Of a DNA stretch of 64,000 nucleotides, positions 1-9,491 are shown one piece after another; position 1 is the first letter of the stretch, and the number at the start of each line of letters is the position of its first letter. The notes beneath the pieces were generated by a model. That model worked only from the letters and a program-made list of their open reading frames with translations. It did not search any database and was not told the DNA's origin. The stretch lies in assembly GCF_022814725.1 (NCBI RefSeq), contig NZ_CP093442.1, positions 558,001 to 622,000 on the forward strand. The letters run 5' to 3'. This DNA comes from Bdellovibrio reynosensis. Lineage in GTDB: Bacteria; Bdellovibrionota; Bdellovibrionia; Bdellovibrionales; Bdellovibrionaceae. A program made the translations under genes and the position numbers.

Positions 1-876
1 AAAATCGTGAATGCCAACGGGCAGACAGTGATTTTAAAAGGTGTAAATATTGCTGATCCAGAACATTTAAATTTAAAAACGTGGGAGCGTCCCGGAGTTT
101 CTGCTCGCAGTGTTGCGAACTTAGCGACTGATACTTTCAAAGCTAAAGTGATTCGCCTGCCGATTCTTCCAGGGGATCCAGCCTATCCGAACGAGGGTTT
201 CTTCAGTGCTACGAATGGTTGGGATAAATATTTTAACAATCATATCGCTCCGCTTGTAACTGAACTTACAAACAAAGGCATTTACGTCATTATTGATCTT
301 CACTACGTCAGCAATTACGACACGCTTTATTCTAAAGTGGAATCCTTCTGGAAATACATGGCGCCGAAGTTTGCGAACAATCCATACGTGATTTATGAAA
401 TGTTCAATGAGCCCATCTATCCAGACAACTGGTCTACTTGGCGTACGACTATTGCACAACCCATCGCAAATTTGATCCGCAGCTATGCTCCAAACAACCT
501 GCTTCTTGTTGGGGGTCCGTACTGGTCATCACATATTGCTGGTGCTGCAACAGATCCAGTTCTTGGTAAGAACATCGTTTACGTAGCCCACGTATATTCA
601 AATCAAACAGTGTCTATGTGGGAATCGCGTTACGGCGCGGTTGCTGATAAATATCCTTTATTCATCACAGAGTGGGGATTTGAATCAGGCGGTACAGAAG
701 GTGGCGACATCACTTACGGTCAAAACTTCGAAACATGGATGAAAAACCGTGGATTAAGTTGGACAGTATGGAGCTTCGATATCCAATGGGGACCCCGAAT
801 GTTTAACTCCGATTGGACATTAAAATCAGGGCCCGGAGGAATGGGCGAGTTCGTCAGAGATCTACTCGCCCAATAA
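1..876 (+). CDS. Glycoside hydrolase family 5 (cellulase-like), 5' end cut by window edge
   Basis: GH5 retaining endo-beta-glycanase, expected to cleave beta-1,4-glucan or related glycans outside the cytoplasm. The frame is open from base 1, and the first visible residues already match the GH5 N-terminal strand (NANGQTVILKGVNI), so the start and any signal peptide lie upstream; the GTG at position 7 is probably internal. Counting from that GTG, R50, H99 (IDLHY), acid/base E135 (FNEP), H195 and nucleophile E222 (ITEWGF) are all present, so the enzyme looks active. It ends with a complete barrel and no carbohydrate-binding module. It converges on the GH44-like gene with a 10-base gap. Family assignment is firm; the exact substrate is not readable. 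Confidence 0.9.
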   Translation, partial: KIVNANGQTVILKGVNIADPEHLNLKTWERPGVSARSVANLATDTFKAKVIRLPILPGDPAYPNEGFFSATNGWDKYFNNHIAPLVTELTNKGIYVIIDLHYVSNYDTLYSKVESFWKYMAPKFANNPYVIYEMFNEPIYPDNWSTWRTTIAQPIANLIRSYAPNNLLLVGGPYWSSHIAGAATDPVLGKNIVYVAHVYSNQTVSMWESRYGAVADKYPLFITEWGFESGGTEGGDITYGQNFETWMKNRGLSWTVWSFDIQWGPRMFNSDWTLKSGPGGMGEFVRDLLAQ

Positions 877-886
877 GGGTCGGTTA

Positions 887-2476
887 TTAATTCCCGTATT
901 CAGGCGATACGGGAATATTCATTTCAGCAGCGCCGAAAGTTTGAATAGTCGGTGCGCCACCGTTGTCAGGAATACTTGCCACAGTCAAAGACCAAGCCGG
1001 CAGATTCAGAGCCAAGCCACGTTGACCAGCGCGAGTTACCAAAGTAAGCGCTGGAGTATGAGCTACAACGTCTTTATTAACTAGCATCACGTTCGTGCCT
1101 TGAGCTGTTTTCACAGAGTACACATTCACATGATCACCATAATTATCGTTAGATTGGATAACCTGTCCAAGATAGTTATTAGAGAACATGCTAAAGATGC
1201 GGTAAAGATTTGTTCTTTTTCCGTCGTTGATCATCGCCCAAGAGTCATTGCTATGGAAACCTTGAAGGAATGAATTCACGAATGTATTCACGCCAGTTTC
1301 ACCGATACGAGCAATAAGATCCGCAAGATACAAGGGACGAACGATAGGGTGATAACCGATATCATTGATGGAATCGATACCAAATTCAGTGCATGCTAAT
1401 TTCACATTTGGATAGTAAGCGTTTTTCCAAGCGTGGTATTTAGGTACGATGCTTGGAGCTACATTTTTTGGTGAGGCAGAGTCATACTTATTGATGTAGT
1501 TCACATCTGTCCAAAGATTAACTGACTCAAGCATGCCCGCCACGTTTTGTACGCCCGCAGGTGTATTGATGATGCTTTTCTTGTCGTTAAATTGATTTCT
1601 GAAAAGTGGGTAGTAATGCCATGTTAAAACATCAAGAAGCTTATAACCTTTTGGATTTAAAGTTCTGTCGTTTTCAAATGAAGCGATTTTGAATAAGAAG
1701 TAAGGAATAAATTCGCTGAACTGACCATTGCCGTAAGAGCAAGTCACGCCACCCGGGACTGGAGCTTTAGCGCAGTCTGAAGGATGATTGGTTTGCCAAC
1801 CTGTCCAACCTGTTGCGATCTCTGGACCCCACAATTTAACATCGTTCGGGTTGCCACTGATAGCGCTTTGAGCATCACGCAAAGCCACCGCGTACTCGAT
1901 GTATTTAGCGATATATTCATCCGCAGATGGAATTGCCACTTTGTGAGTCAAATCCGCATCGAAAGGCTCATTGCCCATAACGATGTGTTTGATGCCTAAG
2001 CCGCGTGTTGCATTAAGGAACTGAAGTTCCGCCGCTGCGTGGGCAGCAGTCGCTGTTTCCATACCAACAAGATTGCCGTTAGAGTCATAGTCCGGCTGCC
2101 AGCCCAACATATTAACTTGAACCATTGGTGTTGCGTTGTATGAATTCTTAGCAAATGAAATACGTGAATCAAACGGAGATTCGATTTCGTGAATACGACC
2201 TTTAGAGTCGATATAACGATTCAATTTCCAGTTGAATACAGAGTGAAGATTCCCGCCGAATTTTACGTAACCTAAGTGAAGAGGTGTTACGTGTTCAGAA
2301 GCTGGAAGTTTGGCAAAACCGTTTGTATCCGCGCCGTAAAATTCCTTTTTAATCACAACGCCATTAGTAGCTGTTGCATCAACTGTGATTTGCCCATCTA
2401 AAGCGACCGAAACTTGAGCATGAGCTGATGATAGAACTGCGAACAAAGAAATCAATAATGCAATTGTATGTTTCAT
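887..2476 (-). CDS. Secreted GH44-like glycoside hydrolase (paralogue 1)
   Basis: A 529-residue exported protein with a clear signal peptide (residues 1-20, ending SSAHA). The body resembles GH44 endoglucanases/xyloglucanases: a GGN-x-FNW segment near residues 74-83, acid/base E170 in GNEP followed by a TH motif, a GPEI strand near 217-220, HYYP at 287-290, and a likely nucleophile E364 in CTEF. GH44 enzymes have an NEP acid/base and a TE nucleophile in this order. A short beta-type tail follows the barrel. It is a clear paralogue of the gene at 4166-5848; an unknown secreted protein lies between them on the same strand, 27 bases upstream. Family placement is by motif and fold logic; a divergent GH-A clan member is the alternative. 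Confidence 0.7.
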   Translation of the reverse strand: MKHTIALLISLFAVLSSAHAQVSVALDGQITVDATATNGVVIKKEFYGADTNGFAKLPASEHVTPLHLGYVKFGGNLHSVFNWKLNRYIDSKGRIHEIESPFDSRISFAKNSYNATPMVQVNMLGWQPDYDSNGNLVGMETATAAHAAAELQFLNATRGLGIKHIVMGNEPFDADLTHKVAIPSADEYIAKYIEYAVALRDAQSAISGNPNDVKLWGPEIATGWTGWQTNHPSDCAKAPVPGGVTCSYGNGQFSEFIPYFLFKIASFENDRTLNPKGYKLLDVLTWHYYPLFRNQFNDKKSIINTPAGVQNVAGMLESVNLWTDVNYINKYDSASPKNVAPSIVPKYHAWKNAYYPNVKLACTEFGIDSINDIGYHPIVRPLYLADLIARIGETGVNTFVNSFLQGFHSNDSWAMINDGKRTNLYRIFSMFSNNYLGQVIQSNDNYGDHVNVYSVKTAQGTNVMLVNKDVVAHTPALTLVTRAGQRGLALNLPAWSLTVASIPDNGGAPTIQTFGAAEMNIPVSPEYGN

Positions 2477-2503
2477 TTCTATTTGCCTTTCTTAGTTGAG
2501 AGC

Positions 2504-4108
2504 TTAGTTGAGAACACAAGAGTCGTTATAGTTGTATTTTTTTGCCTTATGGAAACGAGTCAGACGTTGGCCGGAAACTTCAAAGCTTAATTCAACACCG
2601 CAACGTTTTCCGCGCTCAAAGAAAGCTCTGAAGACGTTTGGATTAGACCAAACAGCTTTACCGAAGTTCGCCATACCGCGAGAGAAGTCACTTCCGTTAA
2701 CGCCCATTGAATCTCTCATCAAACGAACGTTTTTTCTGATTGTATCAAAAGCACCGTCAACCGAAGAACAAACGCCGTCGCAACCAAGTTGGTTGTTCAA
2801 TGCATGAGCTCTTGTTTCGATGTCTCTTAAAAGATAGCTGCCTGTAGCGCCCATGCCTAAGATTTCGCGCATGAATTTGTCGTCATAGTTAACTGCAAGA
2901 ATAACCTGGTTATAACCAAGAGTCTTTTTAAGTTTCGGCACGTAAACGCACGTTTCAGGTTCGTTGGCCAAGCCCGAAATACGCAGAGCATGTTCAACTT
3001 GCGAACCTAGACGACCTTCTTGACCCCAGTCAGATTGGTAAGCGAATTTGAATTGACCATACAGTTTATTTTCAACTTGGTTTGTCGCGCCGATTTCAGT
3101 CTTAGTAATGCCACCTTTGAATGAAGTCGCTTTGTTTGCGTGAAGTCCCAATAAACGGCTAGAGCTTTTCTTAGTGTAAACGCCATAGTCTTTAACGATG
3201 GATTCATCCCACACAGAAATTTCTTCTTCGTGGTTATAGTCTTTACCCGTAGAAGTTTTTAAAGAAATAACCGGAATGTACGGAGTAGAAATGCTTAAGC
3301 CCGCAGACTTACTAAACTTGTACATAGAAGTGTCAGCGTATTTCGTAACACCCGAATTTGGGGTTTTAGAAAGTTGGTAAGCAAGAGTCGTATCACCCGC
3401 CATGAAGCGTTCGAAAGCTTCTTGGTTTTCAGGCGTATCTAATTTGAATTCATAGTTGAAACCGTTGCCAGATTCATAGGCAGCTTCGATAGCAGCAGAA
3501 GCGTAGAAGATTCCGGCGCCCAAACTGATGCTTTTGATATATTTTTTTGATCTTTCAACATAAACAGCGTTTGCACCCGTTTTTTCTAGGTAGTTAGCCC
3601 AACCACCAGAAACCACACCAAACGCGCCCACGTGAACGGGGTCAATACCAGAACCAAGATAGAAAGAAACTCCACCTTGGGACTCCCAATAAGCGGAATC
3701 CTTCACAGCCCACTCAGCCAAACGTGCCGCAGTCAGAGGTAATTTTCTTGCTTCAATTTTTGCAATTTCAGCACGTTTATTCACAGTACTTGAAATGATA
3801 CCGAATTTATTCACCATCGGACCGATCGCTAAAGAAGACCAGATTTCTTCTTTAGGGAACCATTTTGAAATGGATCCAGAAACGCTTCCGTAGAAGCTCG
3901 TTTGTACAGAGACTTTGTAGCCGCCGCCGTAAACGTCAACACCTAAAGTAGGGCAGTGACCCGCAGCAACTGGGGTTCTGTTTACGATTTGATTAAGCCA
4001 GTCGTAGTTCAAACTCCAGCCGTAACCGTTAGAGTAGCTGTCGTTCGCATGTGCTTTAGAGAATGAAATCATTCCTAAGCAAAGGAACAGGATCGATGTT
4101 ATTTTCAT
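2504..4108 (-). CDS. Secreted protein of unknown function between two GH44-like genes
   Basis: I do not recognise this 534-residue protein. It has a signal peptide (about residues 1-21, ending SKAHA), then a Gly/Tyr/Ser-rich region with alternating polar-hydrophobic stretches suggestive of beta structure, and a C-terminal third with several Cys (for example a CDGVC pair and a final Cys near the stop). There are no obvious enzyme motifs. It lies between two glycosidase paralogues on one strand (27 bases to the downstream one, 57 bases from the upstream one), so it is probably co-expressed with them. It could be an outer-membrane or surface glycan-handling protein; that is guilt by association only. 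A glycosidase without recognisable motifs is not excluded. Confidence 0.75.
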   Translation of the reverse strand: MKITSILFLCLGMISFSKAHANDSYSNGYGWSLNYDWLNQIVNRTPVAAGHCPTLGVDVYGGGYKVSVQTSFYGSVSGSISKWFPKEEIWSSLAIGPMVNKFGIISSTVNKRAEIAKIEARKLPLTAARLAEWAVKDSAYWESQGGVSFYLGSGIDPVHVGAFGVVSGGWANYLEKTGANAVYVERSKKYIKSISLGAGIFYASAAIEAAYESGNGFNYEFKLDTPENQEAFERFMAGDTTLAYQLSKTPNSGVTKYADTSMYKFSKSAGLSISTPYIPVISLKTSTGKDYNHEEEISVWDESIVKDYGVYTKKSSSRLLGLHANKATSFKGGITKTEIGATNQVENKLYGQFKFAYQSDWGQEGRLGSQVEHALRISGLANEPETCVYVPKLKKTLGYNQVILAVNYDDKFMREILGMGATGSYLLRDIETRAHALNNQLGCDGVCSSVDGAFDTIRKNVRLMRDSMGVNGSDFSRGMANFGKAVWSNPNVFRAFFERGKRCGVELSFEVSGQRLTRFHKAKKYNYNDSCVLN

Positions 4109-4165
4109 AAATGTTCCAGTCTTTCGTTGTTGTTGTTCAAAATAAAATTAAAAATTAATGCAGCA

Positions 4166-5848
4166 CTATTTCAGATAGTTCTTATCTAGTGCGATTCCCA
4201 TTTCTTTAGCGCCGTATGTGATCACTTCGAAATTGCGATCCAAAAATCCTGGGGATTTTTTCAGCTTAAGAATGGAAGTAGACCAGCCTGGCACATCATA
4301 AGAAGCAAGCTTTTTAGCTGTTCCGTTTTTGAGATAGATTTGCACTGTTTGCGTTACCGGCGTTTTGTTGATCAAAAGCAAGTTCACATCTGTAGCGGTT
4401 TCTGTAGCGTAAGAATTGACTTTGTCTGCCAAGTTATCTTCAGCAGCCACAACCGTTCCTTTGAAGTTATTGCTGATTAAAGAATAGGTGTGAAAGATCG
4501 TCGTTTTGTTTCCACCTTCGATCATGGACCAAGGAATGTTGCTTCCACCAGCGCTATTTAGAATAAAGTTATTAAAGAAGGCAACGCCCTCTTTAGCTGC
4601 GATTGCAACAGAGTCCGCAATATACAGTGGACGAACGATAGGATGATAGTGAGTCGTTCTGTAATCAGAATCCACTGCGAATTCATTGATCGCAAGTTTC
4701 GCATTTGGATAATACGACTTAAGCCAACTCTTCATTCTTGGGATGATGTTAGGGCTTACATTTCTATAGGAACTTCTGTCGATGGTGTTTACATAGTTCG
4801 GGTCATGCAGAACGCGTGTTGCCTCTAGCATTTTTGTAACAGCTTGAAGACCGTCAGCTTCTTTGATGATGGAATCAAGGTTTTTATTATCTTGTCTGAA
4901 CATCGGGTAGTAATGGAAAGCGAAATAATCTAAAAGTTTATAGCCCTTCGGATTGATCGATTTATCTTTTTCAGCCTTTGCAAGGCGATTTAAGAAATAA
5001 GGGATGAAATGAGTAAATGCGCCATCGCCATACGAACAAGTCACTTGGCCTCTGATGGTATGGTGATATTCGCAGTCGGTTGTGAAGTTGCCGGTATTCC
5101 AGTCTAACCAAGAAGCGGAAATTTCAGGGCCCCAGATTTTAATGCTGTTTGGATTGCCATTTACTTCTTCCTGAGCCTGGCGAATAGCAACAGCATATTC
5201 AATATACCTTGCGATGTATTCATCAGCAGAAATCCCACTATCTTCAGGGAACTCTTTAGTGTGAGCGTGGGTTTCATGCCACTGTTCAAACTCATTGCCT
5301 AAGCTGAAGTTCACTAGGCCCAGATTCAAGTCGCCATTCAGGGTTTTAATTAATTCGTAGGCAGATTCTGCCGTGAAAGATTTTTTCAAGCCAACGGACT
5401 TAATGCTGACTGAGTCGTTTGAAATTTCTGGCTGATAGCCATGAAGGTTGATTTGATAGATGCCTGTCACTTTGTAAGTGTTCAAGGCAGTGACGATTGC
5501 TGGAATTCCTAGGATGTTTTTTACGCCGTGTTTTGTGTAAGTAAGATTGTTTTTCCAGTTGAATACATCGTACTCGTTTCCGCCGATACGGATGGCCCCG
5601 ATACCTAATTCAGAAACCAATGCCGGTGAGGGAAGTTTTGAAAAAGAGTCTAAGTGAGATCCATAGAAAGAGCGGTCGATTGTCTGCCCTTTTGTTCCTA
5701 GGTCGATGGTCACTTTCCCAGTGACGGCTTTATTTTCAGTCGTATTGTAGGGTTGTTGCGTGCGATCGACCCCAGCGCAACACGCTAGAGTTGAGGATAA
5801 AAGAATGCAGGCAAAGATCGACCCTTTGAGCGCAAAAGTACTTTTCAC
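4166..5848 (-). CDS. Exported GH44-like glycoside hydrolase (paralogue 2), possible lipoprotein
   Basis: A 560-residue paralogue of the protein at 887-2476. It shares GGN-x-FNW (near 89-98), IKIWGPEIS, FHYYPMFR and the C-terminal layout. The start is GTG, preceded by AGGAC. The N-terminus is a hydrophobic signal ending in LACC near residues 21-24, which could be a lipobox, though the -3 position is not ideal. The acid/base motif reads GNEF (E186) instead of GNEP, and the nucleophile motif reads INEF (E389) instead of TEF; both glutamates are kept, so activity is plausible with altered specificity. It is probably the first gene of a three-gene minus-strand unit of exported proteins. Confidence 0.68.
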   Translation of the reverse strand: MKSTFALKGSIFACILLSSTLACCAGVDRTQQPYNTTENKAVTGKVTIDLGTKGQTIDRSFYGSHLDSFSKLPSPALVSELGIGAIRIGGNEYDVFNWKNNLTYTKHGVKNILGIPAIVTALNTYKVTGIYQINLHGYQPEISNDSVSIKSVGLKKSFTAESAYELIKTLNGDLNLGLVNFSLGNEFEQWHETHAHTKEFPEDSGISADEYIARYIEYAVAIRQAQEEVNGNPNSIKIWGPEISASWLDWNTGNFTTDCEYHHTIRGQVTCSYGDGAFTHFIPYFLNRLAKAEKDKSINPKGYKLLDYFAFHYYPMFRQDNKNLDSIIKEADGLQAVTKMLEATRVLHDPNYVNTIDRSSYRNVSPNIIPRMKSWLKSYYPNAKLAINEFAVDSDYRTTHYHPIVRPLYIADSVAIAAKEGVAFFNNFILNSAGGSNIPWSMIEGGNKTTIFHTYSLISNNFKGTVVAAEDNLADKVNSYATETATDVNLLLINKTPVTQTVQIYLKNGTAKKLASYDVPGWSTSILKLKKSPGFLDRNFEVITYGAKEMGIALDKNYLK

Positions 5849-5984
5849 AAAAACGTCCTAGATAAAATTTTGGTAAAAATTTTTTTACAATTAGCGCCGG
5901 ATTAATAGAGGGGGCCGAAGAGAAGGGCAAGGACGAAAAAGAATTTACAAAAAATTAACAATTGATAAACAATGTATGAAGAAA

Positions 5985-6014
5985 TTTCACGGCCCCTATT
6001 AAAAGTCCGTGAAA
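5985..6014 (-). terminator. Hairpin downstream of the 6033-6866 gene
   Basis: TTTCACGG (5985-5992) pairs perfectly with CCGTGAAA (6007-6014) across a 14-base loop, 18 bases past the stop codon of the minus-strand gene. On the minus strand it is followed by TTTCTTC, a weak U-tract. It is probably a terminator that separates this gene from the glycosidase operon. Confidence 0.45.
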
Positions 6015-6032
6015 CTGCAGTGAGCTAATTAA

Positions 6033-6866
6033 TTACAACCAAAAACAAGTTGTTAAGACGTAAGCTGATTCGGAATCCTTATAGAGCTGCAATGATTTTG
6101 CAAAAGGATGCTCTTGGGTGATTCCCAACGATACGGTTCCATGGTCTCCAATATCTAAGTTCACAAGAGTTTCAAGAGTCGAAAAATCGGTGCGCTTTTC
6201 TTGTTCAGAAGTCTGCGCATTATAGAACATGTTCTTTAAACCTAAACCTTGAGATATCGAAACCTTATCACCAAAATATTTATTCAAACGAAGCCACTGT
6301 TCAAGCTGTGCAAGTTGAGTCGGTTTGCTTTCATATGATGTTTTACTTTGAACCAAAACAAAGGCCTTTGGAAAGTATCCGAAAGAAAAATGGGGGCTGA
6401 GTTGTTTTGTAAATTCATAGCTCGCGCCAAGTCCACCAACCGTGTTTTCTTTTATCCACGCAGGATCTGTGTGTAATAAAAAACGATAAACTGCCTTGGA
6501 TCTTACCGATTCGAAATCAAAGGGTTTTCGATCCACAAGGTCAATACTTGAATCGCCCCAACGCGTCTGCGCTGGCATCATCGCGCCGTACCGCAGACCT
6601 TTTGAGTCGTAAGTGAAAGTGGGGCGCAGGGCTGCTGTGAAGCGGGAATCAAGACGGTATCCTAAGGCAATCAAGTTGTAAGAATAAATGCTAGCTTCAC
6701 CTTCTTTAACATCTGAAGCCTGACTTGAGATGTATCCGAAGTAGCTAAGAGCGATTTTATCAGTGGAAAAATCACTGGTCAGGGATGCCGACAACGCGGA
6801 TGTGTTTACAGAAGCTGAGGCGGAAACTGAAAATATTAATAGTGCGAGAGAGATTAAGTATTTCAC
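6033..6866 (-). CDS. Exported protein, probably an outer-membrane beta-barrel or surface protein
   Basis: I chose GTG at 6866 because GGAG lies six bases upstream; an in-frame TTG at 6878 would add four residues and overlap that Shine-Dalgarno. The 277-residue product starts with a short hydrophobic signal ending ASAS. The mature part has many alternating aromatic/polar strands (LSYFGYISSQ, AALRPTFTYDS, SPHFSFGYFPKAF, VSLGITQEHPF) and ends in a hydrophobic segment finishing with Trp-Leu, typical of outer-membrane barrels that end in an aromatic residue. No known family recognised. It is monocistronic, with a hairpin behind it, and divergent from the LRR gene. Confidence 0.65.
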   Translation of the reverse strand: MKYLISLALLIFSVSASASVNTSALSASLTSDFSTDKIALSYFGYISSQASDVKEGEASIYSYNLIALGYRLDSRFTAALRPTFTYDSKGLRYGAMMPAQTRWGDSSIDLVDRKPFDFESVRSKAVYRFLLHTDPAWIKENTVGGLGASYEFTKQLSPHFSFGYFPKAFVLVQSKTSYESKPTQLAQLEQWLRLNKYFGDKVSISQGLGLKNMFYNAQTSEQEKRTDFSTLETLVNLDIGDHGTVSLGITQEHPFAKSLQLYKDSESAYVLTTCFWL

Positions 6867-7074
6867 TGCATTCTCCAAAGGATCCGATTTGATTGTGGAA
6901 ATTTACCTTGTTCGGGCGAGGACTTATAGAGGTCTGAATGTAAGCTGTAAAGTTTTTAAAAACTGTGTCCAGAGTTTAGACACCTCAGTCATTTTTCTTA
7001 AAGCGCATTCTGCCTCTTTCTATTTCGCCCGAGCTATGTAAGTATCTGCCATTCTTGAACGTCCGAGGAATTTT

Positions 7075-7980
7075 TTGAAGCAGTTGCTTATTCATTTCAT
7101 TTTTCTAATCATCTTGTCTCCTGCGTTGGCAGAAGTGCGCATTGATATTTGCGATCGTGGAGTCATTGGCGCTGCTATTGTAAAGGCTGTTTCAGAGGTG
7201 AATTGCAAAGAAGTTTCCGTTCAAAAAATGCGCGCGCTTGAAAGTCTTGTAGTTGCTAATCAAAATATTGATACATTACCCCCAGGCGTTTTTGCAGGAT
7301 TAGACTCTTTAAAGTCACTAAATTTAGAATCAAATCAGATCAAGATTCTCGACAGAAATGCTTTTCAAGGACTGTCGCAATTAAAAGTTCTGCGTTTAGA
7401 TCACAATCATCTGACTTCGATTGATGCTCCGGTTTTTGCTAGATTAATTTCTTTGGAAGTGCTTGATGTTTCTTTTAATCGTTTGCACAGGATTTCAGAC
7501 GATGGTTTTTCAGGATTAAATTCTTTGATTGAGTTGCGAGCCAATCAAAATCAGATTTCAGAAATTCCTAGCCTGTCGGGGTTATCTTCTTTAAGAAGTT
7601 TGAACCTTGAGCGTAACTCATTAACCCAGATTCGCAGTTTAAAAAGGCTATCAAGCTTGGCGTCAGTGAAGCTTTCGCACAATCAAATTCAAAGAATCGC
7701 AGTAGGGGCGTTTCAAGATCTTCCCTCACTGATCTTTATGGATTTACGTTTTAATCAAATTTCTAAGGTTCAGCCGTGGTTTTTAAGAACAGAAAATTTA
7801 AAAACTTTAGCCTTGGATAATAATAAGATCTCTGCGATTGAGCGTGATTCTTTTTTAGGTCTTCCAAACTTAGAGGAGATTTCTTTTTACGAAAACCAAA
7901 TCACTGAATTGTGTCGTCATTATGTGGGGCTTAATGACTCTGTCCATATTGGTGGAGTCACCCTAAAGGATTGCCCGTGA
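7075..7980 (+). CDS. Exported leucine-rich repeat protein
   Basis: The start is TTG, chosen because GAGGA lies about five bases upstream and the next residues form a signal peptide (KQLLIHFIFLIILSPALA). The 301-residue product then has Cys-flanked ends around roughly eight LRR units of the L-x-x-L-x-L-x-x-N-x-I/L type (for example LKSLNLESNQIKIL and LKVLRLDHNHLTSI), covering about residues 55-275. The repeats look like the 24-residue extracellular class with G-L in the F-x-G-L position. Such proteins are protein- or glycan-binding surface scaffolds. Its stop codon overlaps the GTG start of the flippase gene (GTGA), which ties it by translation to the polysaccharide locus. Confidence 0.88.
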   Translation: MKQLLIHFIFLIILSPALAEVRIDICDRGVIGAAIVKAVSEVNCKEVSVQKMRALESLVVANQNIDTLPPGVFAGLDSLKSLNLESNQIKILDRNAFQGLSQLKVLRLDHNHLTSIDAPVFARLISLEVLDVSFNRLHRISDDGFSGLNSLIELRANQNQISEIPSLSGLSSLRSLNLERNSLTQIRSLKRLSSLASVKLSHNQIQRIAVGAFQDLPSLIFMDLRFNQISKVQPWFLRTENLKTLALDNNKISAIERDSFLGLPNLEEISFYENQITELCRHYVGLNDSVHIGGVTLKDCP

Positions 7981-9491
7981 TTCAGAACGAAGGTAAATCC
8001 CCAGAAAGATTAATATTCTTGGCGGGTGCAAGAATCTTTGGTTTGATTTTTTCTTTCCTTATTCCCATGTATTTGGGGCGCCACTTAGAAGTAGAAACCT
8101 ACGGGACCTATAAGCAAGTGATGCTGATTTTCTGGTTTTCGCAGGTTGCCCTTAACTTCGGGTTCGACGATTCGGTGAACTACTTCCTTCGTTGGGATCG
8201 TAAGAACTTTTCCTTATATGCCTTCAATGCACTGATCTTTAACTTCGTCGTGACTTCGCTGTTAGCATTAGGTCTTTCCATTTATCGTGTTGAAATTGCT
8301 GGTCTGCTAAACAACCCTGATCTTGCCCAATACATACCGCTTCTGGGTTTATTAATCGTTGTTTCTATTTCCTCAGCCCAAGTCGAAGGATTTTTAATTA
8401 ACTTAAACCGCTTTAAAGCAAGATTGTATCTTGACGCGGGTACAGAGTTTCTAAAGTCCGTCGCCATCCTGTCGGGTTTTTTATTCTTTCATTCCATCAC
8501 AGTGGCTTTGATCTTCCTAGTGTTCTTAATGGTCCTTCGCTTTGTTTGGATGTTGTCTATCCTACACAGCCATAAAGTAGAGCAAGGCCTGCGTTACAAG
8601 GACGCGGGCGGGTTCTTTAAGGCCCAAGCCAGGTTTGGTGTGCCTCTAGGGATCTCTCGCATTATTCAGAACATTCTGAATATGGAAAATCTATTTGTCT
8701 CATCGTTCTTTAGTGTCGTCCAATTTACTTACTATTCAGTAGGTTGCTTTGAAAATCCCCTGATCAACTCCGTAAGGGCCTCGCTATACGAATTAGTGAA
8801 TATTGATCTGGTTGATAATGTGAAATCAAAGGACTTTGATAAAGCGGCACAGACGTGGCGCCAGATGAATCGCACTCTTTTTTTAATCGTAATTCCGTTC
8901 ACGGTTTATATGACCTTCTTTGCTAAAGAAATCATCGTCTTCATCTTTTCGGATAAGTATCTAGCCAGTGTTCCGTTCTTTATGCTGTTTAATCTGTACG
9001 TGGTCGTAACCTGTTTAAATCCAGAGCCTTTATTTAGAGCCACCTCCAATACCGGCACCGCTCTTAAGATTAAAGTCTTTGGAGTGGTTATGGGCTTAAT
9101 ATTAATTATCGGTGGTGCTTATTGGTTTGGGCCCATGGCCGTACTGGTTGGTAAAATCATCGCCGTGGCATTTATAAATATCTCGGGACTTATTATCGGA
9201 GCGAGATTTATTCAAAGCAAAGCTAGAAACTTATTTGTATGGCGTGATCTGGCTTTGGCGCTGGCTTTATCAACAGTGCTGTCAGCTTTGATCAAGTATA
9301 TTTTCTTGGAATATCAATGGTACCCATTCTGGATACTTGCAGCTTCCTTCAGTCTTTATTTCTTAGGGATGTTTGTTTCAGGGGTAAAAACAAATTTGAT
9401 TAAGACCCAAGAAGTTGAATACGTGCAAAAGTTTGTATTTAAGATAGTTCACAAATTAAATCCTCTCAAAGGAAGGGCCTACAATGGTTAA
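7977..9491 (+). CDS. Polysaccharide flippase, Wzx/MATE-like
   Basis: An integral membrane protein of about 504 residues with 12 or more hydrophobic segments, typical of the oligosaccharide flippase family that moves lipid-linked repeat units across the inner membrane. GTG at 7977 is preferred: AAAGGA lies six bases upstream and the start overlaps the LRR stop as GTGA. A TTG at 7971 is in frame but leaves no room for a ribosome site. N-terminal motifs (GARIFGLIFSFLIPMYLGRHL, then YGTYKQ) are family-typical. It overlaps the next gene by eight bases. Confidence 0.88.
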   Translation: MIQNEGKSPERLIFLAGARIFGLIFSFLIPMYLGRHLEVETYGTYKQVMLIFWFSQVALNFGFDDSVNYFLRWDRKNFSLYAFNALIFNFVVTSLLALGLSIYRVEIAGLLNNPDLAQYIPLLGLLIVVSISSAQVEGFLINLNRFKARLYLDAGTEFLKSVAILSGFLFFHSITVALIFLVFLMVLRFVWMLSILHSHKVEQGLRYKDAGGFFKAQARFGVPLGISRIIQNILNMENLFVSSFFSVVQFTYYSVGCFENPLINSVRASLYELVNIDLVDNVKSKDFDKAAQTWRQMNRTLFLIVIPFTVYMTFFAKEIIVFIFSDKYLASVPFFMLFNLYVVVTCLNPEPLFRATSNTGTALKIKVFGVVMGLILIIGGAYWFGPMAVLVGKIIAVAFINISGLIIGARFIQSKARNLFVWRDLALALALSTVLSALIKYIFLEYQWYPFWILAASFSLYFLGMFVSGVKTNLIKTQEVEYVQKFVFKIVHKLNPLKGRAYNG

